Assembly: GCA_022768065.1 (NCBI GenBank)
Contig: JALELS010000023.1
Coordinates: 1-64,000, forward strand
Source: Ruminococcus sp.
GTDB lineage: Bacteria > Bacillota > Clostridia > Oscillospirales > Acutalibacteraceae
Direction: 5' to 3'
DNA length: 64,000 nt
Under the pieces are notes generated by a model that was given only the letters and a program-made list of their open reading frames with translations, did not search any database and was not told the origin of the DNA. Shown here piece by piece: positions 28,054-37,015 of this stretch (positions within the stretch are counted from its first letter, which is position 1; every line of letters starts with the position of its first letter). A program made the position numbers and the translations under genes.

Positions 28054-28073
28054 ATTAAAACCTTTCCCGGAAT

Positions 28074-28688
28074 TTACGCTTCCGGCTTGCCGCTCCAAAA
28101 TACATAATCGGTTATGAGCAGTGCCCTTACGGGAGACGCCTCTGCCGACTCTATTTTTAACGGCGGCGCTATCAGAAAATACTCTCCGTTTTTGACATTT
28201 GATAAATCGAGTCCCTCGAGAATAACTATATTTTGCCCGAGAAGAGCCTTATGAGTCTCATAATTTTCGCTCTGCGGCGGCTCGACGTCAAGCCCGTCGG
28301 TGCCGACAAGCTTGTATCCGAGGTATGCCATGGCGTCGGCGGCGCTGCGATGTATAAACGCCCTGCCCCCGGACTTTAAAAGTAACCGCTCGGTCTTGCG
28401 CGGAAAATACTCCTCAACCACGGAACCGGTTATGATTCCCGGCGAAACCTCAAGCACGGTGCAAGGCCCTATAAAGGCGTCGGCCTTTACCCTGTCGATT
28501 CCGTCGGCACCGTCGAGAAAATGCAGCGGTGCGTCCATATGAGTTCCGTTGTGAAGCCCCATACTGATGGCATTGAGATTGTATCTGTCCCCGTTTTTCA
28601 TGGAAGCCAGACTTGTAAGCTCCGGAACGGGATCGCCCTCGTAAACCTCTGCCGACAAAATTTCATTTGTAATATCTGTTATTCTCAT
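28074..28688 (-). CDS. Cyclase family protein (kynurenine formamidase-like hydrolase)
   Basis: 204 residues with the family metal motif HNGTHMDAPLHFL at about 47-59 and later LLGQNIVILEGLDLSNV. The fold hydrolyses formamides or cyclic amides with zinc or manganese; KynB (N-formylkynurenine) is the best-known member. No other tryptophan catabolism gene is nearby, so the substrate is unknown. Co-transcribed, 26 bases after the Nim-type gene. Confidence 0.85.
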   Translation of the reverse strand: MRITDITNEILSAEVYEGDPVPELTSLASMKNGDRYNLNAISMGLHNGTHMDAPLHFLDGADGIDRVKADAFIGPCTVLEVSPGIITGSVVEEYFPRKTERLLLKSGGRAFIHRSAADAMAYLGYKLVGTDGLDVEPPQSENYETHKALLGQNIVILEGLDLSNVKNGEYFLIAPPLKIESAEASPVRALLITDYVFWSGKPEA

Positions 28689-28714
28689 CGCCGTATCTCC
28701 TTTTTCGGAGTTTG

Positions 28715-29182
28715 TTATGCGTTCGGTTTTTTACGTCTTGCCTTGCCGGTTATCCTCTCTATGGTGACAGCCCAAACGGCTGTTCTGCCGCCCCATTCGC
28801 TTATGTACTTTTCGCCCTCTTTTATAAAATCGGGGCTGTATTTTTCCACGAGCAGTAAAAGAGCATGCGCTTTATTTTTCTCTTCCTGTTTTGCCGTTCC
28901 GAACACTACCGCACTCTCGTATTCGGTGCTGAATTTTTCGGGCAAAAGATGCGTTTTACCGACAGACGTAAAACACACCTTGGGATTTCTTCGGATATTT
29001 TCGGCTTTCAGACCGCCCTCGGGAGTACCGTGAAAGTAGATTTTATCGCCTTCGACGGCATAATTTACCGGCACCGCATAAGGGTAGCCGTCCTCGCATA
29101 CGGTCGCGACAAAGCCGTATTCACCGTTTTTGAGTATATCATAAGCTTCGTTTTCGCTTATCTGCCTGTCTTTTCTTCTCAT
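28715..29182 (-). CDS. Pyridoxamine 5'-phosphate oxidase fold flavoprotein, NimA-like
   Basis: 155 residues. The split-barrel begins after a short N-terminal helix, with GEYGFVATVCEDGYPYAVPVNY and IYFHGTPEGGLKAENI, typical of the Nim (nitroimidazole reductase-like) branch. It likely binds FMN or heme; physiological role unknown. It lies 42 bases after the methyltransferase gene in the same direction. Confidence 0.85.
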   Translation of the reverse strand: MRRKDRQISENEAYDILKNGEYGFVATVCEDGYPYAVPVNYAVEGDKIYFHGTPEGGLKAENIRRNPKVCFTSVGKTHLLPEKFSTEYESAVVFGTAKQEEKNKAHALLLLVEKYSPDFIKEGEKYISEWGGRTAVWAVTIERITGKARRKKPNA

Positions 29183-29224
29183 ATTTTACCTCCCGAACGA
29201 TAAAACCGCGGTTTCAGCGGAATC

Positions 29225-30424
29225 TTATCTTTTTTCGTTTTTTCTTATTATTTGAGCCACACATTCAACGTGATTTGTGTGCGGAAACATATCGACCGGC
29301 TGTATTTTTTTGACCTTATATCCGTTTCTGACAAGAAACATAAGATCTCTTGCCAGCGTTTCGGGATTGCACGACACATACACAACGGTTTTCGGCGCGA
29401 GCTTTACAACCGATTTCAAAAACTTTACCGTACTGCCGCTGCGCGGAGGATCCATTATAACAACATCGTATTTCTCGTTTGAAGAAGCGGCGTCCGCCAA
29501 AAACTCGCCGGCGTCCGCATTGTAAAACTCCGTATTTTCGGCGGAATTGAGCTTTGCATTTACGCGCGCGTCTTTTACGGCGTCGGGATTAAGCTCCACG
29601 CCCACTACCCTCGCGGCTTTCGGGGAGGCAAAAATTCCTATTGTTCCCGTGCCGCAGTAGGCGTCTATAACCTTTTCTTTGCCCGTAAGCCCGGCAAATT
29701 CGAGCGCCGTATTATACAGAACCTCGGTCTGTACGGGGTTTATCTGATAAAACGCTTTCGGCGAAATTCTGAAAACGAAATCACCGAGATTTTCGGTTAT
29801 ACAGCCGTCGCCGAAAAGGACCTCGCTCCTGTCGCCGAGAACCATACTTGTTTTTTGATTGTTTACGTTTTGCACTATGGTGGTAATTTCCGGGCGAATT
29901 TTCAAAAGGGTTGCTATAAAATCCTTTTTCTTCGGGAAATCCCTTGTCCCGGTAACGAGCACCACCATTACCTGACCGCTTCTGAAGCCGCGCTTTACAA
30001 GCACATGGCGCAAAAATCCCTTGCCCGTATCCTCATTGTAAGGGCGCAGCTTAAAGTTTTTCAAAAGGCGGCGCACCGTGCCTATTATCTCGTCCGCTTT
30101 TTCGTCCTCTGTCATACAGGTTGTAACGGGAACTATCTTGTGCGACGACGACTGATATACGCCCGAAATTATATTGCTGTGCCTGTCAAGAGCGAAAGCC
30201 GCCTGAACCTTATTGCGATAGTGATAAGGATTTTCCATTCCTATAATCTCGCCGACGCGGCAGAATTTTCCGAGCAGCCTTATGCACTTTACCTGCTTAT
30301 ATCGCAGCTGCTGCTCATATGTTAAATTCTGGAGCTGGCACCCGCCGCATTTTTTATACAGAGGGCAGCTTCCCGGTTTAATGCCGCTTTTATTTTTGCT
30401 GTTTGACTTTTTCTTCTCGGGCAT
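29225..30424 (-). CDS. 23S rRNA (uracil-C5) methyltransferase, RlmD/TrmA family
   Basis: 399 residues. A four-Cys iron-sulfur segment begins CPLYKKCGGCQLQ at about 20, followed by the methyltransferase core: VIDAYCGTGTIGIFAS (SAM site), DPPRSG, and VSCNPETLARD with the catalytic Cys. The N-terminal TRAM domain found in many homologues is absent, replaced by a short Lys/Ser-rich start. Predicted to make m5U in rRNA with SAM. First gene of the minus operon from the promoter at 30458. Confidence 0.9.
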   Translation of the reverse strand: MPEKKKSNSKNKSGIKPGSCPLYKKCGGCQLQNLTYEQQLRYKQVKCIRLLGKFCRVGEIIGMENPYHYRNKVQAAFALDRHSNIISGVYQSSSHKIVPVTTCMTEDEKADEIIGTVRRLLKNFKLRPYNEDTGKGFLRHVLVKRGFRSGQVMVVLVTGTRDFPKKKDFIATLLKIRPEITTIVQNVNNQKTSMVLGDRSEVLFGDGCITENLGDFVFRISPKAFYQINPVQTEVLYNTALEFAGLTGKEKVIDAYCGTGTIGIFASPKAARVVGVELNPDAVKDARVNAKLNSAENTEFYNADAGEFLADAASSNEKYDVVIMDPPRSGSTVKFLKSVVKLAPKTVVYVSCNPETLARDLMFLVRNGYKVKKIQPVDMFPHTNHVECVAQIIRKNEKR

Positions 30425-30457
30425 TTTAAAAGCTCCCTCACGTTATATTTAAATAGT

Positions 30458-30486
30458 ATTGTAGCATAATATTGTATTCTTTTCAA
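30458..30486 (-). promoter_or_regulatory. Promoter of the RlmD-type operon
   Basis: Minus strand: TTGAAA, 17-base spacer, extended TGCTACAAT. Confidence 0.7.
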
Positions 30487-30524
30487 CACGGTGTTCTACG
30501 GAGGCAAAAGAATGTAATAAAGTC

Positions 30525-30553
30525 TTGACAAAGCTATACCGTTCTGTTAGAAT
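30525..30553 (+). promoter_or_regulatory. Promoter of rplU-prp-rpmA
   Basis: Consensus TTGACA, 17-base spacer, TAGAAT. Confidence 0.85.
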
Positions 30554-30559
30554 ATCATA

Positions 30560-30646
30560 GCCGCATATTAGGGGGCAGTATGTCCGCATACTACTAAGCG
30601 AAGTTTCCGCCTCCGATAGCGAGTCTATATTAAGGCAGGTAAAAAA
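30560..30646 (+). ncRNA. Probable L21 leader of the rplU operon
   Basis: The untranslated leader contains a stable hairpin AGTATG/CATACT with loop TCCG (30577-30592), flanked by GGGGG and CCTCC segments able to close an outer stem. Position and layout fit the autoregulatory L21 leader known in Firmicutes. I could not compare it with the covariance model, so this is an inference. Confidence 0.5.
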
Positions 30647-30958
30647 ATGTACGCAATAATCGAAACAGGCGGCAAGCAGTATAAAGTCGAAAAAGGCGAC
30701 GTTATATTTGTTGAAAAGCTTGCAGCAGACGAAAATGCCGATATTACTTTTGACAAAGTAATCGCAGTCGGCGGCGACGACGGTCTCAAAGTCGGTGCAC
30801 CCTATGTTGACGGTGCTTCGGTAAGCGCTAAAGTGCTTAAAAACGGCAAGAGCAAAAAGGTCGTTGTTTTCACCTACAAACCCAAAAAGAACGAGAAACG
30901 CAAGATGGGTCATCGTCAGCCGTACACCAAGGTTGAAATAGCCGACATCAAAGCGTAA
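30647..30958 (+). CDS. rplU: 50S ribosomal protein L21
   Basis: 103 residues starting [18 protein letters not shown] and ending in [22 protein letters not shown], both diagnostic of L21, which binds 23S rRNA. First gene of the conserved rplU-prp-rpmA cluster. Confidence 0.98.
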   Translation: MYAIIETGGKQYKVEKGDVIFVEKLAADENADITFDKVIAVGGDDGLKVGAPYVDGASVSAKVLKNGKSKKVVVFTYKPKKNEKRKMGHRQPYTKVEIADIKA

Positions 30959-30963
30959 GTAAA

Positions 30964-31281
30964 ATGATAACCGCAAAATTCGTTTATTCGGGCGACGTTA
31001 TCACGGGGTTTTCCGTATCGGGCCATTCCGGCAGCGCCGAAAGAGGCAAAGATATAATTTGCTCGGCGGTTTCGTCGGCAGCTTATATGACGGTCAATAC
31101 GCTGACCGAAATAATGCTGTTAAATCCCGAAATAACCGAAAAAGACGGTTTTCTCGGAATTCGCCTTACACAAAAAGAGGCTGCGGCGGCAAATGACCTT
31201 TTACGGGGCTTTGAGCTGCATTTAAAAGAGCTTTCCGAGATTTATCCGAATTACATCAAAATTGAAAGAGGTGCTGAATAA
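30964..31281 (+). CDS. prp: Ribosomal-processing cysteine protease Prp
   Basis: 105 residues with the catalytic pair in [18 protein letters not shown] (His21 region and Cys33 region). Prp removes the N-terminal extension of L27 in Firmicutes. It lies between rplU and rpmA, and its stop shares one base with the rpmA start (TAATG). Confidence 0.93.
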   Translation: MITAKFVYSGDVITGFSVSGHSGSAERGKDIICSAVSSAAYMTVNTLTEIMLLNPEITEKDGFLGIRLTQKEAAAANDLLRGFELHLKELSEIYPNYIKIERGAE

Positions 31282-31565
31282 TGCTTAAAATAAACATCCA
31301 GTTGTTCGCTCATAAAAAAGGTATGGGTTCTACAAAGAACGGCCGTGATTCTGAATCCAAGAGACTCGGCGTTAAGCGTGCGGACGGTCAGTTCGTTCTC
31401 GCAGGCAACATCCTTGTTAAACAGCGCGGAACTCACATTCATCCCGGTACAAACGTAGGCAAGGGCTCTGACGATACCCTTTTCGCTAAGGTTGACGGTA
31501 CCGTTAAGTTTGAGAGACTCGGCAAAGACCGCAAAAAGGTCAGCGTTTACGAAGTTGAGCAGTAA
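31281..31565 (+). CDS. rpmA: 50S ribosomal protein L27
   Basis: 94 residues. The N-terminus [14 protein letters not shown] carries the Firmicutes-type extension before the mature AHKKG; the cleavage site of Prp lies after the LFA segment's Phe. L27 reaches the peptidyl transferase centre. The remaining sequence ([30 protein letters not shown]) is fully conserved. Confidence 0.98.
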   Translation: MLKINIQLFAHKKGMGSTKNGRDSESKRLGVKRADGQFVLAGNILVKQRGTHIHPGTNVGKGSDDTLFAKVDGTVKFERLGKDRKKVSVYEVEQ

Positions 31566-31580
31566 TTTTTAAAAGTTATA

Positions 31581-31609
31581 AAAAAGGCAGGTTTACCTGC
31601 CTTTTTTTG
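31581..31609 (+). terminator. Terminator of rplU-prp-rpmA
   Basis: Stem AAAAAGGCAGGT/ACCTGCCTTTTT with loop TT, then a T run. Confidence 0.92.
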
Positions 31610-31668
31610 TTACCCGTTACAAGTGCCCGTAAGAAGCAGTTATATACATAATACGCAATATATGGGTA

Positions 31669-31697
31669 TTGATTTTTCAAAATGAAACATTTATACT
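31669..31697 (+). promoter_or_regulatory. Promoter of the THUMP-methyltransferase gene
   Basis: TTGATT, 17-base spacer, TATACT, 38 bases before the start codon. Confidence 0.7.
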
Positions 31698-31734
31698 ACA
31701 ATAAGATTATTTTCGATACTGCGAAGGACTGATT

Positions 31735-32850
31735 ATGAATATGAATTTTACCGCTCCGTGCATATTCGGGCTTGAAAGCCTTGTTTCGGACGAACTTAAA
31801 AAGATGGGGGCGGAAAACGTCGCCGCCGAAAACGGAAGAGTGTTCTTTTCGGGGGACGAATATTTAGCTGCACGCGCAAATCTGCGTTCAAGATTTTCCG
31901 AACGCATAATGATAGTGGTAGGCTCTTTTGAAGCTCATTCGTTTGAAGAGCTTTTTGAGGCCACAAAGGCACTCCCGTGGGAAAATTTCATAGGAGAATT
32001 TGACGAATTCCCCGTTAAAGGCCACAGCGTAAATTCAGACCTTTTCAGCGTCAGCGACTGCCAATCGATAATTAAGAAAGCAATAGTCGAGAGACTTAAA
32101 ACAAAATACAACGTACAATGGTTTGAGGAAACCGGCGTAAAATTCCAGATAGATTTTTCCATAATGAAAAACAAGGTTCACCTGATGATAGACACTACCG
32201 GTACGGGGCTGCACAAGCGCGGATATCGCCCGGTTGCAAACGAAGCGCCTATCAAAGAGACTCTTGCGGCGGCAATGTGTGCCCTGTCGCATCTGCGCCC
32301 GTACCATACCCTCTACGACCCGATGTGCGGTTCCGGCACGATTCTTATAGAGGGCGCAATGCTTGTACACAATATAGCGCCGGGGCTCAAACGCCATTTC
32401 GCATCGGAGAGATTTCCGTTTATCCAGTATGAAATCTGGGAGAGCGAACGTGAAAAAGCCGAGAGCGAAATTATAACCGAAAGCGACTTTAAAGCATACG
32501 GCTTTGATATAAACAGGCAAACTCTTGAAACGGCAAGGGAGAACGCGATTCGCGCGGGAGTTGCCGACAAAATCGAGTTTGCGCGCGCAGACATAAGAGA
32601 TTTTGCGCCGAGATCCGAAAAAGGCACGGTGATAACTAATCCGCCTTACGGTGAAAGAATGCTGTCACAAAAGGAGGTAGACGATTTAATACGGTCAATG
32701 GGAAGAGTTTTTCCGAGAAAGCACGGTTGGTCGTACAGCATAATAAGCCCGTCGGAGACTTTTGAAGAGTCCTTCGGCAGGAAAGCGGATAAACGCCGTA
32801 AACTTTACAACGGCATGATTAAATGCCAACTGTATTTTTACTTTAAATAA
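31735..32850 (+). CDS. THUMP-domain RNA guanine-N2 methyltransferase (YpsC/RlmL-like)
   Basis: 371 residues. An N-terminal THUMP RNA-binding domain (about 1-160) precedes a Rossmann methyltransferase with YDPMCGSGTILIEGA (SAM motif I at about 198-212) and TNPPYGER (motif IV at about 301-308). It is the Firmicutes YpsC type, expected to methylate a guanine of 23S rRNA. It lies 58 bases before the lipid kinase gene and may be co-transcribed with it. Confidence 0.9.
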   Translation: MNMNFTAPCIFGLESLVSDELKKMGAENVAAENGRVFFSGDEYLAARANLRSRFSERIMIVVGSFEAHSFEELFEATKALPWENFIGEFDEFPVKGHSVNSDLFSVSDCQSIIKKAIVERLKTKYNVQWFEETGVKFQIDFSIMKNKVHLMIDTTGTGLHKRGYRPVANEAPIKETLAAAMCALSHLRPYHTLYDPMCGSGTILIEGAMLVHNIAPGLKRHFASERFPFIQYEIWESEREKAESEIITESDFKAYGFDINRQTLETARENAIRAGVADKIEFARADIRDFAPRSEKGTVITNPPYGERMLSQKEVDDLIRSMGRVFPRKHGWSYSIISPSETFEESFGRKADKRRKLYNGMIKCQLYFYFK

Positions 32851-32908
32851 TAGTTATAAGTGCTGTGCCGTTTTTCAGACGCGGTACGGTGCAATAAAGG
32901 AAGTCATT

Positions 32909-33874
32909 ATGAAACATATATTTATAATCAATCCGACTGCCGGTAAAGGGAGAGCCGCAAAGAAAATAATTCCCGTTATCAACAGTTACTGTAAAACACA
33001 CAAGCTGGAATCACAGCTTTACGTCACCAAATTCAGCGGCGACGGAATGAAATACGTTGAAAAAATCGCAAAACGAGGAGATCCGGTAAGATTTTATTCC
33101 TGCGGCGGCGACGGCACCCTGTATGAGGTCATAAACGGAGCTTACAAATACCCGAACGCAGAAGTCGCCTCACTGCCGTTAGGCTCCGGCAACGATTTTG
33201 CGAGACTTTTCGGCAAAGCAAAAGACCTTACAGACCTTGATTCTCAGGTAAACGGCACGGTACATAAGCTCGATCTCATTAAGTGCGGCGACAAGGTAGC
33301 GGTTAACCAATGCTCCATGGGCATTGACGCAGAGGTCTGTGCAAAGCAGGCATATTTCAAAAAAATTCCGGCGCTCACCGGCGAAGCCGCCTACACGGCG
33401 TCACTCCTCTACTGCCTCGGAAAACGCCTTAACAGCGACTTCAAAATAACCATTGACGACGACAAGGTCATAGAGGGAAAAATGCTGTTTGCGCTCTGCG
33501 GAAATTCGCGCTGGTACGGCGGAGGATATATGGGCGCGCCGAAAGCCATTCCCGACGACGGTCTGCTCGATTTCATAATAGTGCGCAAAACCGTGGGCAG
33601 ATTAAAGCTTGCAGGGCTCATAAACGCCTACAAGCGCGGCGAACATCTCGATTGGGATTTCACTACATTCCTGCGCGGCAAAAAGATGCACATAGAGAGC
33701 AAAGAACCCGCCGCGGTAAACGTTGACGGCGAATGTGAATATGTGACGGAGAGTACGTTTGAAATTTTGCCGTCGGCTTTGAATTTTGTAATTCCGGTAA
33801 ATTCCGCTTTTTACGAAAATGTAGGCCGTCCATCTCCCGAAGAAGACGAAAAAGAGCCTGCCGCAGCGCTTTAA
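32909..33874 (+). CDS. Diacylglycerol kinase family lipid kinase (DagK/YegS type)
   Basis: 321 residues. The catalytic domain shows FIINPTAGKGRAAKKI (4-19), CGGDGTLYEVINGAY (about 65-79) and PLGSGNDFAR (about 90-99), the nucleotide-binding motifs of this kinase superfamily. It recycles diacylglycerol to phosphatidate or phosphorylates a related lipid. Ribosome site AAGGAAG. A Glu/Pro-rich C-terminal tail (last 15 residues) is not part of the fold. Confidence 0.9.
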   Translation: MKHIFIINPTAGKGRAAKKIIPVINSYCKTHKLESQLYVTKFSGDGMKYVEKIAKRGDPVRFYSCGGDGTLYEVINGAYKYPNAEVASLPLGSGNDFARLFGKAKDLTDLDSQVNGTVHKLDLIKCGDKVAVNQCSMGIDAEVCAKQAYFKKIPALTGEAAYTASLLYCLGKRLNSDFKITIDDDKVIEGKMLFALCGNSRWYGGGYMGAPKAIPDDGLLDFIIVRKTVGRLKLAGLINAYKRGEHLDWDFTTFLRGKKMHIESKEPAAVNVDGECEYVTESTFEILPSALNFVIPVNSAFYENVGRPSPEEDEKEPAAAL

Positions 33875-33923
33875 CGCCTTAGAAATGTAAAATTTTCACT
33901 GCTGTTTTTGTAAAATATATCAG

Positions 33924-33952
33924 TTGAATTGTGTTGTTATTTAAGATATAAT
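33924..33952 (+). promoter_or_regulatory. Promoter of the first GPH transporter gene
   Basis: TTGAAT, 17-base spacer, TATAAT. The transcript would start near 33959. Confidence 0.8.
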
Positions 33953-33967
33953 TCTTGTTATGTCTGT

Positions 33968-34002
33968 GAAGGGTGCTGGCACTTCGGCACCCTTCCTTTT
34001 TT
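33968..34002 (+). terminator. Terminator-like hairpin inside the transporter leader
   Basis: Stem GAAGGGTGC/GCACCCTTC with a 10-base loop and T6, between the promoter and the AAGGAGG ribosome site of the gene at 34019. As placed, it would stop the transcript before the gene unless read-through is controlled. Confidence 0.75.
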
Positions 34003-34018
34003 ATTAAGGAGGTCTTTT

Positions 34019-35485
34019 ATGAAAAGGTACATGAAGAAGTCCGAAATTTGGACTTTCGGCATAGGTCTTTTCGGCGTCAGTCTTCTCACCGGTTGGATGC
34101 CGGATTACACCTATACCTTTTTCAACGATTTCGCGTTTAAGGGAAGCGGCATAGACCCCGCCTCCATAACCAAAATGCTCGCCTATGTATTCGGCTTTGC
34201 CGGAATAGTCGGTGCGGTCTGCGAACTTGTTATCGGTTATCTCGTTGACAGAACGAGAACCAAATGGGGCAAAATCCGCCCGTGGATAGGCTTCGGCGTT
34301 ATCCCTATGGCGGTAGTTGCAATGTTCGTATTTATCGCTCCCAAAACAGGCAATTACAAGCTCGCCGTAGCCTGGATGTTTATAATATACGCTCTTTACA
34401 CAGCGGCGGCGTGTGCCGTAGAAAGCCCTGCCGGATGTTTCGGCGCGTGCTGCACACCAAACCCCGAAGAGCGCGGCGACGCAATTTCAATAGCAAGTAT
34501 ATTTAAAGCCATAGGTCAGTCCGGTGGTATGGCGGTTCTTCCTGCCGTAGGATTTGCAATGAAGGCTATAATGGGCAAGCAGCAATATAAAACTGCCGAG
34601 GGACAGGGTCTTGACCTTGTGATTTCAACGGCGGTTTGCGCGCTCGGATGTGTTCTTTTCACAATGATATTCTTCCCCAACAACAGAGAGAGAGTACCCT
34701 ATACCGAGGAAAAGGTCAGCCTTAAAGAAAGCCTCAAGTTTGTATTTACAAACAAAAACCTGCTTATGGTTTCGCTTACAAAATTCACCGGCTTCGGAAG
34801 AGGCGTATACAGCACCGTAAGCCTTTACATAGCCGTTTATCTGCTCGGCTCAAAGGACCTTAAAATAGCTCTTCTTTTGCCGATGGGTATAGGCACGGCG
34901 GTAGGTATGCTTATAGTCAAAAAGCTCCTTAAAATGCTTGATACCAAAAAGGTTTACATTGTCTGCTGTCTTTACGGCGCGCTTTCGCTCACGGTACTGT
35001 TTGTGGTATCAAAGGCAATAGGTTTTGTTCCCAAGGAGCTTACAATACCGTTCCTTATCATCAACTTCTTTGTCGGACTCCAGCACGGCAACACCAACCT
35101 TACGCCCAACGTAATGATTGCCGACTGCGTCGACGAGATTGAATGGAAAACAGGCAAACGCCAAGAGGGTCTTTGCTATGCAGGTTTCGGGTTCTTCTCA
35201 AAGGTTGCCGCAGCGCTCACAAAGTCTTTCGGCCCTGCGCTTGTTGTATGGGCAGGCTATGTTACCTCGACAAACGCAAATGTTGCTTATGCCACTCAGT
35301 CACAGACGACTCTTGACAGGTTCCTTATGATATACACCATAATACCGGCAATATTTGTTTTGGGTCAGATGATTCCGATATTCTTCTATGACCTCAACGG
35401 CAAAAAGCGCGATATGATAGCAAAAGAGCTTCAGGAACGCCGCGAAAAAGCCGCAGCATTAAAGACCACGGGAGAGGAGGCATAA
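34019..35485 (+). CDS. GPH-family sugar:cation symporter (MFS)
   Basis: 488 residues, about twelve membrane helices. The GPH signature DRTRTKWGKIRPW lies in the second cytoplasmic loop (about 77-89), and a related ECVDEIEWKTGKRQEG-type motif sits near 370-385. The family imports glycosides, pentosides or hexuronides with a cation. I chose the ATG at 34019 behind AAGGAGG; the longer frame covers the leader hairpin. The next gene starts 2 bases after its stop. An unusual Cys-rich loop GCFGACCTPNPEERG (about 137-151) is present. Confidence 0.9.
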   Translation: MKRYMKKSEIWTFGIGLFGVSLLTGWMPDYTYTFFNDFAFKGSGIDPASITKMLAYVFGFAGIVGAVCELVIGYLVDRTRTKWGKIRPWIGFGVIPMAVVAMFVFIAPKTGNYKLAVAWMFIIYALYTAAACAVESPAGCFGACCTPNPEERGDAISIASIFKAIGQSGGMAVLPAVGFAMKAIMGKQQYKTAEGQGLDLVISTAVCALGCVLFTMIFFPNNRERVPYTEEKVSLKESLKFVFTNKNLLMVSLTKFTGFGRGVYSTVSLYIAVYLLGSKDLKIALLLPMGIGTAVGMLIVKKLLKMLDTKKVYIVCCLYGALSLTVLFVVSKAIGFVPKELTIPFLIINFFVGLQHGNTNLTPNVMIADCVDEIEWKTGKRQEGLCYAGFGFFSKVAAALTKSFGPALVVWAGYVTSTNANVAYATQSQTTLDRFLMIYTIIPAIFVLGQMIPIFFYDLNGKKRDMIAKELQERREKAAALKTTGEEA

Positions 35486-35487
35486 CG

Positions 35488-36453
35488 ATGGCTGTTAAAG
35501 AAAAAAAGAAAAAGACAAAACCGCAGGCGGAATACGAAAAGCAGCCCGAAAGTCCCACAAAGAAATTTGATGTGACGTATGCAATAATTTCGGTAATAGC
35601 GATAATCGTTTTGTTCTCGGTTCTCGTTACCGTGTATTACAAAAACAATTACATAATGTTCTCACCCGAAAAGGTTGCCGAGCAGTATGTTGAAAACACC
35701 GCCGAAAATGACGGTTATGACGCACTCAAATACACGGTGCTTATAAAGAACACAAAGTTCGGCAATTTCATCTCAGAGAACTATATGGACAAATACATTG
35801 ACGAAAACGCCGTAGCTCCCGCAATGACTGCCGAAGAAAAGGGCGACAAGCTGACCCTTCTTCTTGACAGAATGTATCCCGTATTCACAGACCTTGTGGA
35901 TCTCTACGGATTTGAAAACTACGACAAGCTGTTTTCGGAGTATTTTGCGGAATATGTCCCCTGCTACGAGGAAATATACGGCAACAAGGCATTTACAACC
36001 GACGATATGTTCTCGGCATTTGAGGGTAACCTCAGCACATATATGGACGAGTACGCATATAACTGCGAAGTGCTTTACGGCAAGGGTAAAGATTACGCCG
36101 AATACTATCTCGGCAAAAACAAGGCCGTTCTCTCTGACGATGATGAAAAATACAGCGCAGGTTATACCATAACGGCGACTACCTCTCTTGTACGCGAATA
36201 CGATGACGACGAGGTCAAAGCTTACACATCATCGCTTACAAGCAGTCAGAAAGCCGCTTATGAGCAGTTCGGTATTTCCGAAAACGACATCTCCGCGGTA
36301 GCCGAAGTCAAAACGGTAAGAGTGCTCTCGGGCGTCGGAGACCAGGACGCAATAGCGCAGAAAAACGTCGAATTTGCGGAGCACCCGGAAATGATAACGC
36401 TCGTTAAGATAGGTCACCAATGGTATGTTGACTTTACGGCGGATATAGACTGA
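35488..36453 (+). CDS. Membrane-anchored extracytoplasmic protein of unknown function
   Basis: 321 residues, not recognised. A Lys-rich cytoplasmic N-terminus (1-28) is followed by one membrane helix (about 31-51) and an acidic, Tyr/Asp/Glu-rich outer domain of about 260 residues that ends in HQWYVDFTADID. The end is reminiscent of domains found after NTF2-like or lumazine-type folds, but I cannot assign it. It starts 2 bases after the GPH transporter with ribosome site GAGGAGG, so the two are made together; a role in substrate capture or transporter control is possible. Confidence 0.8.
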   Translation: MAVKEKKKKTKPQAEYEKQPESPTKKFDVTYAIISVIAIIVLFSVLVTVYYKNNYIMFSPEKVAEQYVENTAENDGYDALKYTVLIKNTKFGNFISENYMDKYIDENAVAPAMTAEEKGDKLTLLLDRMYPVFTDLVDLYGFENYDKLFSEYFAEYVPCYEEIYGNKAFTTDDMFSAFEGNLSTYMDEYAYNCEVLYGKGKDYAEYYLGKNKAVLSDDDEKYSAGYTITATTSLVREYDDDEVKAYTSSLTSSQKAAYEQFGISENDISAVAEVKTVRVLSGVGDQDAIAQKNVEFAEHPEMITLVKIGHQWYVDFTADID

Positions 36454-36480
36454 TGCTTTCATCGGCTGAATAACAGTATA

Positions 36481-36516
36481 AAAAAGCGACTGTAAAAACT
36501 TACAGTCGCTTTTATT
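36481..36516. terminator. Bidirectional terminator
   Basis: Perfect 14-bp stem AAAAGCGACTGTAA/TTACAGTCGCTTTT with loop AAAC, between converging genes. Confidence 0.88.
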
Positions 36517-36554
36517 ATCGCTTTTTCGGTGCTGCACCGAATCGGCACAGTGCG

Positions 36555-36830
36555 TCAGGCTATCGGGCGAACTGCCGACAGCACGTTTTCAAGTGAACCG
36601 ATTGTAACGCCGGAAGCTATCATAATAACCGCAGCTACGGCTATTATAATATAGACGCACCAATACGAACGCGCAAAGTTTCTGCGGTTAATATTGGCGT
36701 CGCTCACGCTGAAGATGATGAGGAAAATAAATCCCACCACGGGGAGCGAAAACAGAATTGACAGTCCGAAATAAGCCCACGGGCTGAGCGGCTTAAAGAC
36801 ATCCGGTCCGTTATAATTGATTTTTGACAT
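36555..36830 (-). CDS. Small membrane protein of unknown function
   Basis: 91 residues with two membrane helices (about 20-42 and 58-78) joined by a basic loop NINRRNFARS. Similar short proteins are common in Clostridia, but no function is known to me. The start is the ATG at 36830 after AGGAGGG-like bases. It stands alone. Confidence 0.7.
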   Translation of the reverse strand: MSKINYNGPDVFKPLSPWAYFGLSILFSLPVVGFIFLIIFSVSDANINRRNFARSYWCVYIIIAVAAVIMIASGVTIGSLENVLSAVRPIA

Positions 36831-37015
36831 TTTATTGCCCTCCTTTATTTTATAAGCAGCTTAACATTACCCGATATACAGAAAAATATTATTTAAAGCC
36901 ATATCGGGCAACGCCCGGCCTATTTAATTCATTGTAAAATATCATACGCGAAAAAGCAAGAAATTTGTAATAAATACATCTTGAATAAAATCTCAGAAGT
37001 GATACCCTATAAAGC

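Noticed and set aside
28054-28098. A longer N-terminus for the mutase-like flavoprotein
   Set aside because: It would overlap the preceding gene; the TTG at 28053 follows a good ribosome site and starts right at the FAD-binding strand.
33886-33916. Third copy of the transporter operator motif (TGTAAAAT twice)
   Set aside because: Only eight bases match and the spacing (23) differs from the 20-bp pattern; likely AT-rich coincidence.
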